Shown here: in pieces, positions 35,344 through 44,054 of the stretch
How the letters are laid out: every line of letters starts with the position of its first letter
How positions within the stretch are numbered: the first letter of the stretch is position 1
Assembly: GCA_016292095.1 (NCBI GenBank)
Contig: JAEFAB010000053.1
Coordinates: 62,001-126,000 of the forward strand
Direction: 5' to 3'
DNA length: 64,000 nt
DNA from: Eubacterium sp.
GTDB taxonomy: Bacteria; Bacillota; Clostridia; Lachnospirales; Lachnospiraceae
Position numbers and translations under genes: made by a program
Notes under the pieces: model-generated
The model's input: the letters and a program-made list of their open reading frames with translations, nothing else
What the model was told of the DNA's origin: nothing
Database searches by the model: none

Positions 35344-35378
35344 AAAAGGTCTTGCAGGTTTTGCAAGATCTTTTTTTT
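35344..35378 (+). terminator. Terminator after the FN3-like gene
   Basis: AAAAGGTCTTGCA / TGCAAGATCTTTT arms around GGTTT, then a run of eight T. Confidence 0.85.
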
Positions 35379-35416
35379 GCCCAAAATGTAAAAAACATAG
35401 GAAAAATCGGCATTTG

Positions 35417-35564
35417 CAACCGTCGGTTGACAAATTGATAAGTCAACTTGGTGGTGCGCAACCGCTAAAAATGCTATATTTTCACCATCAGCTGAAGCAT
35501 TGTCGTTGAAAAGTATTCGACTTCAATGAAGAACTTGCAGGTTTCGCATTTGCACAGTTATAAT
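35417..35564 (+). promoter_or_regulatory. Promoter and palindromes upstream of the XRE gene
   Basis: CAACCG-T-CGGTTG (35417-35429) is a perfect 13-base palindrome, overlapped by GTTGAC-N10-GTCAAC (35426-35447); a further CAACCG half-site is at 35459-35464. The likely promoter is TTGCAG 35535-35540, spacer 18, TATAAT 35559-35564. The palindromes lie about 90-150 bases upstream of the start of transcription. Confidence 0.5.
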
Positions 35565-35584
35565 ATAAGAATGGAGGATTTGTT

Positions 35585-36565
35585 ATGAATTTAGCGGATA
35601 AAATTATTTCATTGAGAAAACAAAAAGGTTGGTCTCAGGAAGAACTGGCAGCACAGATGGATGTATCAAGACAATCGGTTTCAAAATGGGAAAGCGGAGC
35701 CAGCACCCCGGATCTTGATAAAATTCTTCTGTTAAGTAAAATTTTTGGAATCTCCACAGATTACTTATTAAAAGATGATGAAGAAATCAGTTCCGATACA
35801 GGAGCATCAACAGAAAAAGAAACACCGAAGCGTTTCGTATCCAAGGAAGAGGCAAGAAACTTTATTTCCACCCAAAAGCAGGCAGCTAAGAAAATTGCCC
35901 TTGGGGTATGGCTTTGTATTATGTCCCCGGTTACACTTTTGGTTTTATTGGGATTATCTCAGAAGCCATATCAATATCTCAGTGAAAACATGGCAGTGTT
36001 AGGTGGGCTTTGTGTACTCTTTGTTTTAGTAACGATTGCAGTAGCCTGTTTCATTGTTACCGGTATGACTCTTAGTAAATATGAATATTTGAAAAAGGAA
36101 GAAATTCTGTTAGATGCGGAAATGGAAAAAGAAGTTCTCGAAGAAAGCGAGTTCTTCCTTCCGGGATTTGCAAGAAATATTGCCATCGGCGTAGGGATGT
36201 GTATCATTTCTGTGATTCCGGTAGTCACATGTGGGGTACTGGAAAAGGAAGTGTTATCAGTGATGGCTGTGGGACTTTTGTTAGTGATCGTTGCATGTGC
36301 GGTATTTCTCTTTGTTTCCAGTGGCATGAAAAAGAGTGCTTATGACCAGTTGCTTCAGAGGGAAAATTACACGGTAGAGCGCAAAGAAGCAAATCAGGAA
36401 GTTGAAAAATGGGCAGGCGTTTACTGGTGTATTGTTACTGCAATATATCTGGGAGTCAGTTTTGTGTTCAACTGCTGGAGAATCAGCTGGGCAATCTGGC
36501 CGGTTACCGGCGTATTATACGGAGCAGTGACAATCATTGCAGAAAATAAATTACGGAAGAAATAA
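35585..36565 (+). CDS. Membrane-anchored XRE-family regulator
   Basis: 326 residues. A Cro/CI helix-turn-helix (about 1-65; QEELAAQMDVSRQSVSKWE) is followed by an acidic/polar linker (65-95) and a membrane part with about six spans, arranged as two similar pairs (about 100-155 and 195-245) and a final pair (275-318). The two middle segments each end in a CFIVTGM/LFVSSGM and Y(E/D)xL stretch, suggesting an internal repeat. It may sense a membrane or envelope signal and bind the palindromes upstream of its own gene (inference). Monocistronic; GGAGG ribosome binding site. Confidence 0.85.
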   Translation: MNLADKIISLRKQKGWSQEELAAQMDVSRQSVSKWESGASTPDLDKILLLSKIFGISTDYLLKDDEEISSDTGASTEKETPKRFVSKEEARNFISTQKQAAKKIALGVWLCIMSPVTLLVLLGLSQKPYQYLSENMAVLGGLCVLFVLVTIAVACFIVTGMTLSKYEYLKKEEILLDAEMEKEVLEESEFFLPGFARNIAIGVGMCIISVIPVVTCGVLEKEVLSVMAVGLLLVIVACAVFLFVSSGMKKSAYDQLLQRENYTVERKEANQEVEKWAGVYWCIVTAIYLGVSFVFNCWRISWAIWPVTGVLYGAVTIIAENKLRKK

Positions 36566-36576
36566 TGAGAATTTTG

Positions 36577-36606
36577 AAAGGTCAGGAAATTTTTCCTGAC
36601 CTTTTG
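36577..36606 (+). terminator. Terminator after the XRE gene
   Basis: AAAGGTCAGGAAA / TTTCCTGACCTTTT, nearly perfect, with a very short loop. Confidence 0.8.
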
Positions 36607-36633
36607 TATTTTGAAAAAACTATGTGGTATAAT
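36604..36633 (+). promoter_or_regulatory. Promoter of the Y-family polymerase operon
   Basis: Extended -10 TGGTATAAT with TATAAT at 36628-36633 and a TTGTAT -35 at 36604-36609 (spacer 18). No LexA-like GAAC-N4-GTTC site was seen. Confidence 0.5.
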
Positions 36634-36663
36634 AACAACATTCACGAAAAAAAGGAGGTTTCA

Positions 36664-38034
36664 ATGAAAGAAAAAACGTATATTGCAATTGACTTAAAAT
36701 CATTTTATGCCTCCGTGGAATGTGTGGAACGGGGGCTGAATCCCCTAACGACCAATCTGGTGGTGGCAGACGCCTCCAGAACTTCTAAAACCATTTGTCT
36801 GGCGGTTACACCGTCTTTAAAGAAGTATGGGCTGTCCGGCAGAAGCAGATTGTTTGAAGTGGAACAAAAGGTGAAAGAAATTAAGAGGGCAACAGGACAG
36901 ACTATTGAATATATTACGGCTACACCCCGTATGGCTCTGTATATTAAATATTCCGCAGCAATCTACAGTATCTATTTGAAATATGTCAGCTCGGAAGACA
37001 TTCATGTTTACAGTATTGATGAGGTCTTTATGGATGTTACCCATTATCTGTCGTTGTATCAAATGAGTGCCAAAGAACTGGCAAAAAAGATTGTGCTGGA
37101 TGTTTATCAAACTACGGGAATTACTGCGACGGTAGGTCTTGGAACCAATCTGTACCTTTGCAAGATTGCCATGGATATCGGAGCGAAACATATTTTGCCG
37201 GACGAAGACGGCGTGCGCATTGCGGAACTGGATGAAATCAGTTTTCGAAAAGAAATGTGGAACCATCGTCCGTTGACGGATTTTTGGAGAACCGGCCCCG
37301 GTATTACAAGAAAATTGGAGCAGCACGGAATGTATACTATGGGAGACGTGGCACGTATGTCCCTGCAAAATGAGGAGTGGCTTTACAAAATTTTTGGGGT
37401 GGATGCTGAAATTTTAGTAGATCATGCCTGGGGATATGAACCTTGTACCATTGCTGATATTAAACGATATAAACCGAAAAGTAACAGTATCACTTCCGGG
37501 CAGGTATTGCAGGAACCGTACAAGAACAGCATGGCAAAGATGATTGTTCGGGAAATGACGGAATTGCTGGTGTTGGATTTGGTGGACAAGGATTTGGTGA
37601 CAGAGTCTTTGACATTGCACATTGGCTACGACCGGGTAAATGTGGATGAGGGAAACTATAATCGGGAAGTTAAAACCGATTATTATGGAAGGACTGTTCC
37701 GAAACCGACCCATGGAACCGCTAATCTGGGAGCACCGACATCTTCCACAGCAGAGATTGTGGAGGCGGTGATGCGATTGTTTGAGGAAATAACCGATGCA
37801 TCGTTGTATATCCGAAGAATCAATATTTCTGCAAATAACGTGACTCCGAGGGGATTTGAACAGTTGAATATTTTCTCTAACCCGGAGCAGTTGGAGAAGG
37901 AGCGAAAGATGCAGAAGGCAATGCTCAACATCCACAAACGGTTTGGAAAGAATGCAATTCTGAAAGGAACAGATTTGCAGGAAGGCGCAATGACCGTTGA
38001 ACGAAATAAGCAGATAGGAGGACATAAGGCATGA
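36664..38034 (+). CDS. Y-family DNA polymerase, UvrX/UmuC-like
   Basis: 456 residues. The fingers/palm region begins with YIAIDLKSFYASVECVERG, which includes the first catalytic Asp; SIDEVFMDVTHY (about residues 117-128) carries the acidic pair of the active site. A helix-hairpin-helix-like segment (DFWRTGPGITRKLEQHGMYTMGD) and the little-finger domain follow. It is the translesion polymerase type encoded near YolD-like genes in Firmicutes. ATG 36664 has AAAAGGAGG; the frame is open further upstream through a terminator, which rules out an earlier start. Its stop overlaps the next start (ATGA). Confidence 0.92.
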   Translation: MKEKTYIAIDLKSFYASVECVERGLNPLTTNLVVADASRTSKTICLAVTPSLKKYGLSGRSRLFEVEQKVKEIKRATGQTIEYITATPRMALYIKYSAAIYSIYLKYVSSEDIHVYSIDEVFMDVTHYLSLYQMSAKELAKKIVLDVYQTTGITATVGLGTNLYLCKIAMDIGAKHILPDEDGVRIAELDEISFRKEMWNHRPLTDFWRTGPGITRKLEQHGMYTMGDVARMSLQNEEWLYKIFGVDAEILVDHAWGYEPCTIADIKRYKPKSNSITSGQVLQEPYKNSMAKMIVREMTELLVLDLVDKDLVTESLTLHIGYDRVNVDEGNYNREVKTDYYGRTVPKPTHGTANLGAPTSSTAEIVEAVMRLFEEITDASLYIRRINISANNVTPRGFEQLNIFSNPEQLEKERKMQKAMLNIHKRFGKNAILKGTDLQEGAMTVERNKQIGGHKA

Positions 38035-38444
38035 TTGAAGAATATCAGGATATCATTCATACGACTTGGACCGGAACGAAAAAGCGACGTTCCATGGCGA
38101 TGGTGGATCGTGCTAAAATTTTTCTCCCCTTTGCAGCATTGAATGGTTATGAAGAAGCGATTGAAGAGCAGAAGCGGGTTACCGTGGAAAAAGTAGAATT
38201 GTCGGAAGATATGATGGAAGCATTGGATGAACAGTTTCAGAAAATAAAATATCATTTGGAAAACAAAGAACATCCGATTGCCACGGCAATTTACTTTGAA
38301 AAGGATAAAAATAGCGGAGAAGAAGGAGTTTATCTGAAGGCAACGGGAATGGTTGGTAAATTGGATGTAAACTCCGGATTCATCCAGATTGTTAATAAAA
38401 AAATAGACTTTAATAATATTCGCAGTTTGCAGTTGGAGGAGTAA
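38031..38444 (+). CDS. YolD-like protein coupled to the Y-family polymerase
   Basis: 137 residues. The KRRSMAMVDRAKIFLPFAALNGYEEAI stretch is the part most like YolD-family proteins, which regularly accompany UvrX-type polymerases; the rest (about 60-137) is a small alpha/beta region ending in RSLQLEE. It overlaps the polymerase gene by four bases, so it is translationally coupled. The function is unknown; a polymerase partner or regulator is inferred from context. Family assignment is moderately sure because YolD proteins diverge strongly. Confidence 0.7.
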   Translation: MIEEYQDIIHTTWTGTKKRRSMAMVDRAKIFLPFAALNGYEEAIEEQKRVTVEKVELSEDMMEALDEQFQKIKYHLENKEHPIATAIYFEKDKNSGEEGVYLKATGMVGKLDVNSGFIQIVNKKIDFNNIRSLQLEE

Positions 38445-38445
38445 C

Positions 38446-39093
38446 ATGTATCAGGCAGTTATTTTTGATTTAGACGGAACATTACTGAATACGATTGATG
38501 ATTTGGCAAATGCGGTACGCTATGTACAGCGCAAGTTTGGCTGGGAGGAAGATTCCACAGAAGTCGTAAAACAGCATGTGGGAAATGGAATTCGCAATTT
38601 AATCATTCGTTCTATCCCGGAGGGAGAAAGCAATCCCTTGTTGGAGGAGGCCTTTTTGACTTTCAAAACATATTATCAGGAACATTGTGAGGAACTGACA
38701 GATTTGTATCCGGGAATAAGGGAACTTCTGGCAGCATTAAAAGAAAAGCAGATTAAAATGGCTATTGTTTCAAACAAAGCACATCCCGCAGTGTTGAAAC
38801 TTTACGATACATATTTTAAAGAGTACATGGATGTGGTCTATGGTGAAAATGAAGAAGCGGGGATCAAGAAGAAACCGGCACCGGACATGGTACATCTTGC
38901 AATGGAACGATTAGGTGTCTCGCCGGAAGATACAGTTTACGTAGGAGATTCTGATGTGGATAAGGCCACTGCAGATAACTCCGGTCTGGATTGTGTGCTA
39001 TGTGAATGGGGATTTCGGAAATTAGACTTGCTGAAAAGTCTGGAGCCGAAGGCGATTATTTCAGAACCGATGGAACTTGTTGAGTTCATCTAA
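38446..39093 (+). CDS. HAD family hydrolase, phosphoglycolate phosphatase-like
   Basis: 215 residues. HAD motif I FDLDGTLLNT (8-17), motif II IVSNK (about 109), motif III Lys in KKKPAPD and motif IV VGDSDVDKATA. A four-helix cap between motifs I and II matches the Gph/PpaX group. The substrate could be 2-phosphoglycolate, produced during 3'-phosphoglycolate end repair, or pyrophosphate; position behind a DNA polymerase favours the former only weakly. It starts one base after the stop of the YolD-like gene, with GGAGGAG inside that gene, so it is in the same operon. Confidence 0.88.
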   Translation: MYQAVIFDLDGTLLNTIDDLANAVRYVQRKFGWEEDSTEVVKQHVGNGIRNLIIRSIPEGESNPLLEEAFLTFKTYYQEHCEELTDLYPGIRELLAALKEKQIKMAIVSNKAHPAVLKLYDTYFKEYMDVVYGENEEAGIKKKPAPDMVHLAMERLGVSPEDTVYVGDSDVDKATADNSGLDCVLCEWGFRKLDLLKSLEPKAIISEPMELVEFI

Positions 39094-39120
39094 AAAACGG
39101 TTTTGGTTCTAGTAGGTGAA

Positions 39121-39154
39121 AAAAGCCGTGGACTTCAAGTCCGCGGCTTTTATT
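39121..39154. terminator. Bidirectional terminator
   Basis: AAAAGCCGTGGACTT and AAGTCCGCGGCTTTT, separated by one base, one wobble; T/A runs on both sides. Serves the HAD gene and the convergent ABC exporter. Confidence 0.85.
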
Positions 39155-40972
39155 TTATTCTGACTGTAATTGTCTCATGTGATAGAATTCACCCTGCAAT
39201 TCCATTAACTCATCATAGGTACCAAATTCAGTACAGCCACCGTTTCCAATCACTGCAATCTTGTCAGCGTTGCGAATAGTTGACAGGCGGTGAGCTACAA
39301 TAAAGGTGGTTCGGGTGTTTGTCATATTTTCGATAGCAAGCTGAATTTCGTGCTCTGATGTACTGTCCAGGGCAGAAGTTGCTTCGTCGAAAATAATGAT
39401 TTTCGGGTCACGGACCAGAGCTCTGGCAATGGCAAGACGCTGACGCTGTCCGCCGGAAAGTTTGCCACCGTTTTCTCCAATCATAGTGTCCAAGCCCTTT
39501 GGCAATTCAGAGATGAACTTTTTCAGATTGGCTGATTCAATGGCAGCCCAAAGCTGTTCGTCTGTGACGTCCGGCATACCGTAGGTAATATTGTCACGGA
39601 TGCTGCCGGAGAACAAAATAGTATTTTGCGGTACTACCGAAATAAAGTCACGGTAAGTACGCAAGTTCAAATTTTCTAAATCTTTTCCGTCCAAAAAGAT
39701 CTTTCCGGAAGTTGGGCGGATAAAGCCGATTAACAAATTAAGAATGGTTGTTTTTCCGGCACCGGATTCGCCAACCAAGGCGATGGTCTCTCCGGCGTTA
39801 ACATCCAGATTGAATTTATAAAGAATATCCTTTTCTACAGCATCTGCGTAGTGGAAGGTAACATCTTTAAATTTGAAGTCGCCACGGATGGTAGTGAGCT
39901 TTTCTTTTCCGGTGTAATCTTCCACATCGTCGGAAAGAAGGACTTCCCCGATACTGTTGATTGATTCGGTACCTTTGGCAATGCTTGGCAACATCATAAT
40001 CAATCCGGCAACCTGATTTACAATGGTTGTAAAGTAACTTTGATACATGGCAATTTCACCCACGGAAATTTTGGATTTAAATGCCATATAACCGGTAAAC
40101 GCCAAACAGACTACTTGGAACGTCTGGAACATACACCAACTGATGGCACCAAAATTGGCATGAATAATATCCAGTTTATAACCACGATAGGCAACACCGT
40201 TTAAGAAATCGCCCATCTTTTTGATTTCTTCGTTTTCCAAAGCGTGAGCACGGGTAACCGGAATCAAGTCCACCATTTCCACAACACGGGTGGATGTTTC
40301 TTCCATTTGTTTACGGAAAGCACGGTTGCTTCGACGAATACCTTTTCGGAACATTCCGATGGTAGCACCGGCAATCGGTACGGTAACAAGGAAGAAGACA
40401 AAGACGATTAAACTTCTGGTAACGGTAACAGCCAGGGCAACAAAAATATTCAAAAAGATTGTCAACATTTGAGTGAAAATCTGTGATGAAAGTGCCTGAA
40501 TGGCTTCTACGTCACGAATAATCTTTGACTGGAGTCTTCCGGACTCGGTTTCCTTATGAAAGGAAATAGATAACTGCTGCAATTTTCTTACCAAAGAACT
40601 GCGCAGGTGCGCTTCAACGGCACGGGTTGCAGTACTCTGACATACATTGAATAAGTAGTTCAGCGGGAAGTTAAAGGCAATCAATGTAATGATTACAGCG
40701 ATATTCAATACAATTTCGCTGGTTGAATGGTCCGCCGGCTTGGTGGCAATATTAATAATATTGGATGTAACCACCGGCAATACCCATACCGGACTGTTTT
40801 TCAAAATGAAAAGAAAACCGGCAAGTAAAAAGCGCCAATAAGTTCCTTTGTACAATCTGAAAAACGTGCGAACCGGATGACCTTTTCCTTTCCCGAAAAT
40901 CTCTACGTATTCGTCGTCGTTTTCTACCGGGTTGTCTTCAACCCATTCGGTTTCTTTGTAAAAAAGACCCAT
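39155..40972 (-). CDS. ABC exporter, fused permease and ATPase
   Basis: 605 residues. A six-span type IV transmembrane domain (about 40-335) is fused to an ATPase (about 365-600): Walker A GESGAGKTT, VPQNTILFSGSIRDNI around the Q-loop, signature LSGGQRQR, Walker B IIIFDEATSALD and switch His in IVAHRLS. It is a half-transporter of the MsbA/BmrA type and works as a dimer; lipids or drugs are the usual cargo. It is the last gene of a minus-strand operon behind an RNase H gene (14-base gap). AGAGGAG before the ATG. Confidence 0.92.
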   Translation of the reverse strand: MGLFYKETEWVEDNPVENDDEYVEIFGKGKGHPVRTFFRLYKGTYWRFLLAGFLFILKNSPVWVLPVVTSNIINIATKPADHSTSEIVLNIAVIITLIAFNFPLNYLFNVCQSTATRAVEAHLRSSLVRKLQQLSISFHKETESGRLQSKIIRDVEAIQALSSQIFTQMLTIFLNIFVALAVTVTRSLIVFVFFLVTVPIAGATIGMFRKGIRRSNRAFRKQMEETSTRVVEMVDLIPVTRAHALENEEIKKMGDFLNGVAYRGYKLDIIHANFGAISWCMFQTFQVVCLAFTGYMAFKSKISVGEIAMYQSYFTTIVNQVAGLIMMLPSIAKGTESINSIGEVLLSDDVEDYTGKEKLTTIRGDFKFKDVTFHYADAVEKDILYKFNLDVNAGETIALVGESGAGKTTILNLLIGFIRPTSGKIFLDGKDLENLNLRTYRDFISVVPQNTILFSGSIRDNITYGMPDVTDEQLWAAIESANLKKFISELPKGLDTMIGENGGKLSGGQRQRLAIARALVRDPKIIIFDEATSALDSTSEHEIQLAIENMTNTRTTFIVAHRLSTIRNADKIAVIGNGGCTEFGTYDELMELQGEFYHMRQLQSE

Positions 40973-40986
40973 AGTAAATTCTCCTC

Positions 40987-41676
40987 TTATTCTATTCCAC
41001 AGGCTTCCTTTGCCAATTTGTCAGCAAGGTCATTATATGTATCTCCCGAATGACCTTTCACTTTTTCAAAGGAAATATGAACTTTCTTTTTCGCCTGATC
41101 ATAATACTTTTTATAAGCAATGGTTCCTTTTTTATTCGTCTTCCATTCGCCCAGACACCATTTTGAGATGCCCATATAGTCGTAATAAATAGTAAGGTTT
41201 TTGATATTGTGCTGAATGGCATATTCCATTGCCGCCATGGAACCATAGATTTCTCCGGCAACATTTCGCATAGATGCCATTTCTTCGTCACTGAAGGAAT
41301 CGTTTAAATGATATTCCTGACCGTTGTAAAACATTACAACACCATATCCGAAAACTCCGGTAGAAGCATTGAAACTTCCGTCTACATAGGCTACTGCCGT
41401 TAATGAATTGGAAAATGGTTTTTCTGTTGGGGTAGCCTCATTTTGTTCCGGCGTATAATCAATTTTTTCGTTTGCAAGGTCTTCCATCGTACCGGCCATG
41501 TCGAAAAGATTTAACTGCTGACCGTCCCAACCCATATAGGCATGTGCTTCCGCAAGGGTTTTGAAGCTCTTGTAAAGTGCTCCGGGATAACCGTCTACAC
41601 TGGCTTTGCATTCTTCCCATGTTTCAAAAATGCCGGTAGTCTGTCCGACTTTTACTGCATAATATTTCTTAGCCAT
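40987..41676 (-). CDS. Ribonuclease HI with N-terminal viroplasmin-type domain
   Basis: 229 residues. The N-terminal ~50 residues (KKYYAVKVGQTTGIFETWEE ... AHAYM) are a viroplasmin/RNase H N-terminal domain that binds RNA-DNA hybrid. An acidic linker is followed by RNase HI (about 90-229). Catalytic residues are visible: Asp in YVDGSFN, Glu in AGEIYGSMAAMEYA, Asp in YYDYMGISKW, His in VKGHSGD and Asp in YNDLADKLA. It cleaves the RNA of hybrids. ATG 41676 has AAAGGGA. It lies between an L,D-transpeptidase and an ABC exporter, an odd grouping with short gaps. Confidence 0.92.
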   Translation of the reverse strand: MAKKYYAVKVGQTTGIFETWEECKASVDGYPGALYKSFKTLAEAHAYMGWDGQQLNLFDMAGTMEDLANEKIDYTPEQNEATPTEKPFSNSLTAVAYVDGSFNASTGVFGYGVVMFYNGQEYHLNDSFSDEEMASMRNVAGEIYGSMAAMEYAIQHNIKNLTIYYDYMGISKWCLGEWKTNKKGTIAYKKYYDQAKKKVHISFEKVKGHSGDTYNDLADKLAKEACGIE

Positions 41677-41690
41677 ACAATTCCCTTTCT

Positions 41691-42461
41691 TTATTCTTCG
41701 TCCTTCCAAGGATTTCGTTTGTCAGAATCGGTAGGGTCCCATCCCTTTCTGGAATCTTTTTTGGATATTTTCTCAATGGTCTCCAATGGGAGTTCCGGTT
41801 TTTCATTCGGGTCGCAATAAATTTCCACGTTGGTTCCTTCCGGACAGTTTTCAAAAATCCATTTTACATCTTTCACCTGGAAACGGACACATCCATGAGA
41901 TGCAGCTGTTCCCAATTTATTATATTCCTTGTAAAGCATAGAGTCTTTGGACATATACTTGTAAGGAATGGAATGTAACATGATTTGTCCGTAAATACGA
42001 ATTGCGTATTGGGTATATGTACCGTCTACCATGTAATTCCAACGAAGCTTTTCGGAAATTTCAAAAGTTCCTAACGGAGTATCCTCCGGCTCTTTGGCTG
42101 TGGAACAGACAAAAACCTTATAAGGAATCGAATATTTGCCTTCATAATCCATACCGTAAACCGTGGCGAAATGTTCATCGCGGTTTACCTTAATAAAGAA
42201 AGGATAATCAGCATCATAATCAATCAAGGCATCATAATCCTGAGTTGTAAATTCCTCTGTGGTTTCCTCCGGTTCGGTAGTTTCTTCAATGGTAGTTTCT
42301 TTTTCAGGAAGAGCAGTTTGTTCTTCCGCGGTAGTTTCTGAGTTGTTCTTTGTTGTTTCCTGTTTACCACAGGACATGATTATAACAGAAAAAGTCAAAA
42401 CAGGGATTAACACGCAAAGTAAGATGCGCACCCAAGACTTTAATTTTCTTCTTTTTTTCAT
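41691..42461 (-). CDS. L,D-transpeptidase lipoprotein (YkuD family)
   Basis: 256 residues. A signal sequence ends in a lipobox-like IMSC (about residue 31), then a Thr/Glu-rich linker (ETTIEETTEPEETTEEF; about 40-75) and a YkuD domain (about 85-235). The active-site motif is SHGCVRF with His189 and Cys191; an upstream MLHSIPY holds the second conserved His. It cross-links peptidoglycan by 3-3 bonds or attaches proteins to the wall. ATG 42461 has GGAG 7 bases upstream and was preferred over ATG 42473, which has no site. First gene of the operon to 39155. Confidence 0.9.
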   Translation of the reverse strand: MKKRRKLKSWVRILLCVLIPVLTFSVIIMSCGKQETTKNNSETTAEEQTALPEKETTIEETTEPEETTEEFTTQDYDALIDYDADYPFFIKVNRDEHFATVYGMDYEGKYSIPYKVFVCSTAKEPEDTPLGTFEISEKLRWNYMVDGTYTQYAIRIYGQIMLHSIPYKYMSKDSMLYKEYNKLGTAASHGCVRFQVKDVKWIFENCPEGTNVEIYCDPNEKPELPLETIEKISKKDSRKGWDPTDSDKRNPWKDEE

Positions 42462-42592
42462 TTGTTTCTCCATTTTTTTTGTCGCTATCTTATTCTATAT
42501 TTTTATGGGAAGATTTGCAATAGATAGATAACATTTATAATAGGAAGTTTTATAAAGCCCAGAAAGGAAAAAATGGGCAAAAATGGGTTTTG

Positions 42593-42654
42593 ACTTAATT
42601 TTATTAAGTATAACCCTATCAATAATTGACGTAATGGGTGTGATTTGTTATTAT
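42593..42654 (+). promoter_or_regulatory. glnA promoter with an upstream perfect palindrome
   Basis: TTGACG 42626-42631, spacer 17, TATTAT 42649-42654. Upstream, ACTTAAT-TTT-ATTAAGT (42593-42609) is a perfect 17-base palindrome, about -52 to -68 from the expected start near 42661. The untranslated leader is only about 33 bases, too short for a riboswitch or two-hairpin ANTAR target. Confidence 0.6.
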
Positions 42655-42693
42655 TTGTAATGGAAAATGTGTACATATCGAAAGGAGATTAAT

Positions 42694-44025
42694 ATGGGAT
42701 ACACAAAACAGGAAATTTTAAACATTGCAGAACAGGAAGATGTAGAGTTTATTCGTCTTCAGTTCACAGACCTTTTTGGTACATTGAAAAATGTAGCTAT
42801 TACAAAAAGTCAGTTAGGCAAAGCTCTGGACAATAAGATTATGTTTGACGGTTCATCTATTGATGGATTTGCAAGAATTGAAGAATCAGACATGTACTTA
42901 TATCCGGATTACGATACATTTGAAATTTTACCATTCAGACCACATCAGGGAAAAGTTGCCAGAATGATTTGTGATGTATACAAACCGGATGGCACACAGT
43001 TGGAAAACGATCCACGTTGTATTCTGAAGAAAGTATTGAAGGAAGCAGAAGATATGGGATACAAATTTAATGTTGGTCCTGAATGTGAATTCTTCTTATT
43101 CCACACAGATGATAATGGTTGCCCTACAACCACAACACATGAAAAAGGAAGCTACTTTGATTTAGGACCAATTGATTTGGGAGAAAACGCTCGTAGAGAT
43201 ATTGTCTTAAATCTGGAAAAGATGGGATTCATTGTGGAAGCATCTCACCATGAAGTAGCACCGGCACAGCACGAAATTGATTTCAAGTACTGTGAAGCTT
43301 TAGAAGCAGCAGACAAAATTATGACATATAAGTTAACAGTAAAGACTATTGCAAAGCGTCACGGATTATATGCATCCTTTATGCCAAAGCCAAAATACGG
43401 TGTTTGCGGTTCCGGTATGCATATCAACATTTCTATGGCAGATATGGATGGAAACAACTTATTTGCGAAGGAAGATGACGAAAGAGGTCTTTCTGCACCG
43501 GCATACAGCTTTGTTGCAGGTTTAATGGAACATATGCGTTCCATCACAGCAATTACCAATCCAATCGTAAACTCTTACAAGAGATTGGTACCGGGATTTG
43601 AAGCACCAACATATATTGCATGGTCTGCAACAAACAGAAGTCCGTTAATCCGTATTCCGGCAGCAAGAGGTGCAGGTACAAGAGTAGAGCTTCGTTGCCC
43701 TGACTGTGCATGTAACCCATATCTTGCAATTGCAGTAACAATTGCAGCAGGTCTTGACGGAATTAAGAGAGGACTTACACCGGTTGAAAGTGTACAGAAG
43801 GACATTTTCGAAATGACCGAAGAAGAAAGAGAAGAAGCTAAGATTGAAAATCTTCCAAAGAATCTTTATGAAGCAATTGAAGAAATGAAAAAATCTCAGT
43901 TTGTCAAAGATGTTCTTGGAAAAGATGTATTCAAGAAGTATATTCGTGCAAAATCCGAAGAATGGATGGAATACACTTCTCAGGTTACAGATTGGGAAAT
44001 TGACAGATATTTAGATAATATTTAA
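42694..44025 (+). CDS. glnA: Glutamine synthetase, type I alpha (GSI)
   Basis: 443 residues, the length of Firmicute GSI-alpha dodecamer subunits. It makes glutamine from glutamate, ammonia and ATP. Seen are MFDGSSIDGFARIEESDMYL near residues 49-68, the metal-binding GPECEFFLF, the NPIVNSYKRLVPG loop bearing the flap Glu nearby, and the RSPLIRIPAARG ATP-binding block. The adenylylation Tyr segment of GSI-beta is absent, so control is probably feedback and transcriptional. AAAGGAG before ATG 42694. An ANTAR-type gene follows after 29 bases. Confidence 0.97.
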   Translation: MGYTKQEILNIAEQEDVEFIRLQFTDLFGTLKNVAITKSQLGKALDNKIMFDGSSIDGFARIEESDMYLYPDYDTFEILPFRPHQGKVARMICDVYKPDGTQLENDPRCILKKVLKEAEDMGYKFNVGPECEFFLFHTDDNGCPTTTTHEKGSYFDLGPIDLGENARRDIVLNLEKMGFIVEASHHEVAPAQHEIDFKYCEALEAADKIMTYKLTVKTIAKRHGLYASFMPKPKYGVCGSGMHINISMADMDGNNLFAKEDDERGLSAPAYSFVAGLMEHMRSITAITNPIVNSYKRLVPGFEAPTYIAWSATNRSPLIRIPAARGAGTRVELRCPDCACNPYLAIAVTIAAGLDGIKRGLTPVESVQKDIFEMTEEEREEAKIENLPKNLYEAIEEMKKSQFVKDVLGKDVFKKYIRAKSEEWMEYTSQVTDWEIDRYLDNI

Positions 44026-44054
44026 TTCAGTATCATTGATTCGGAGGAACAGGG

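Noticed and set aside
36606-36663. LexA/SOS box before the Y-family polymerase
   Set aside because: No GAAC-N4-GTTC-type sequence between the promoter and the start codon.
42655-42693. ANTAR two-hairpin target in the glnA leader
   Set aside because: About 33 bases with no hairpin or terminator.
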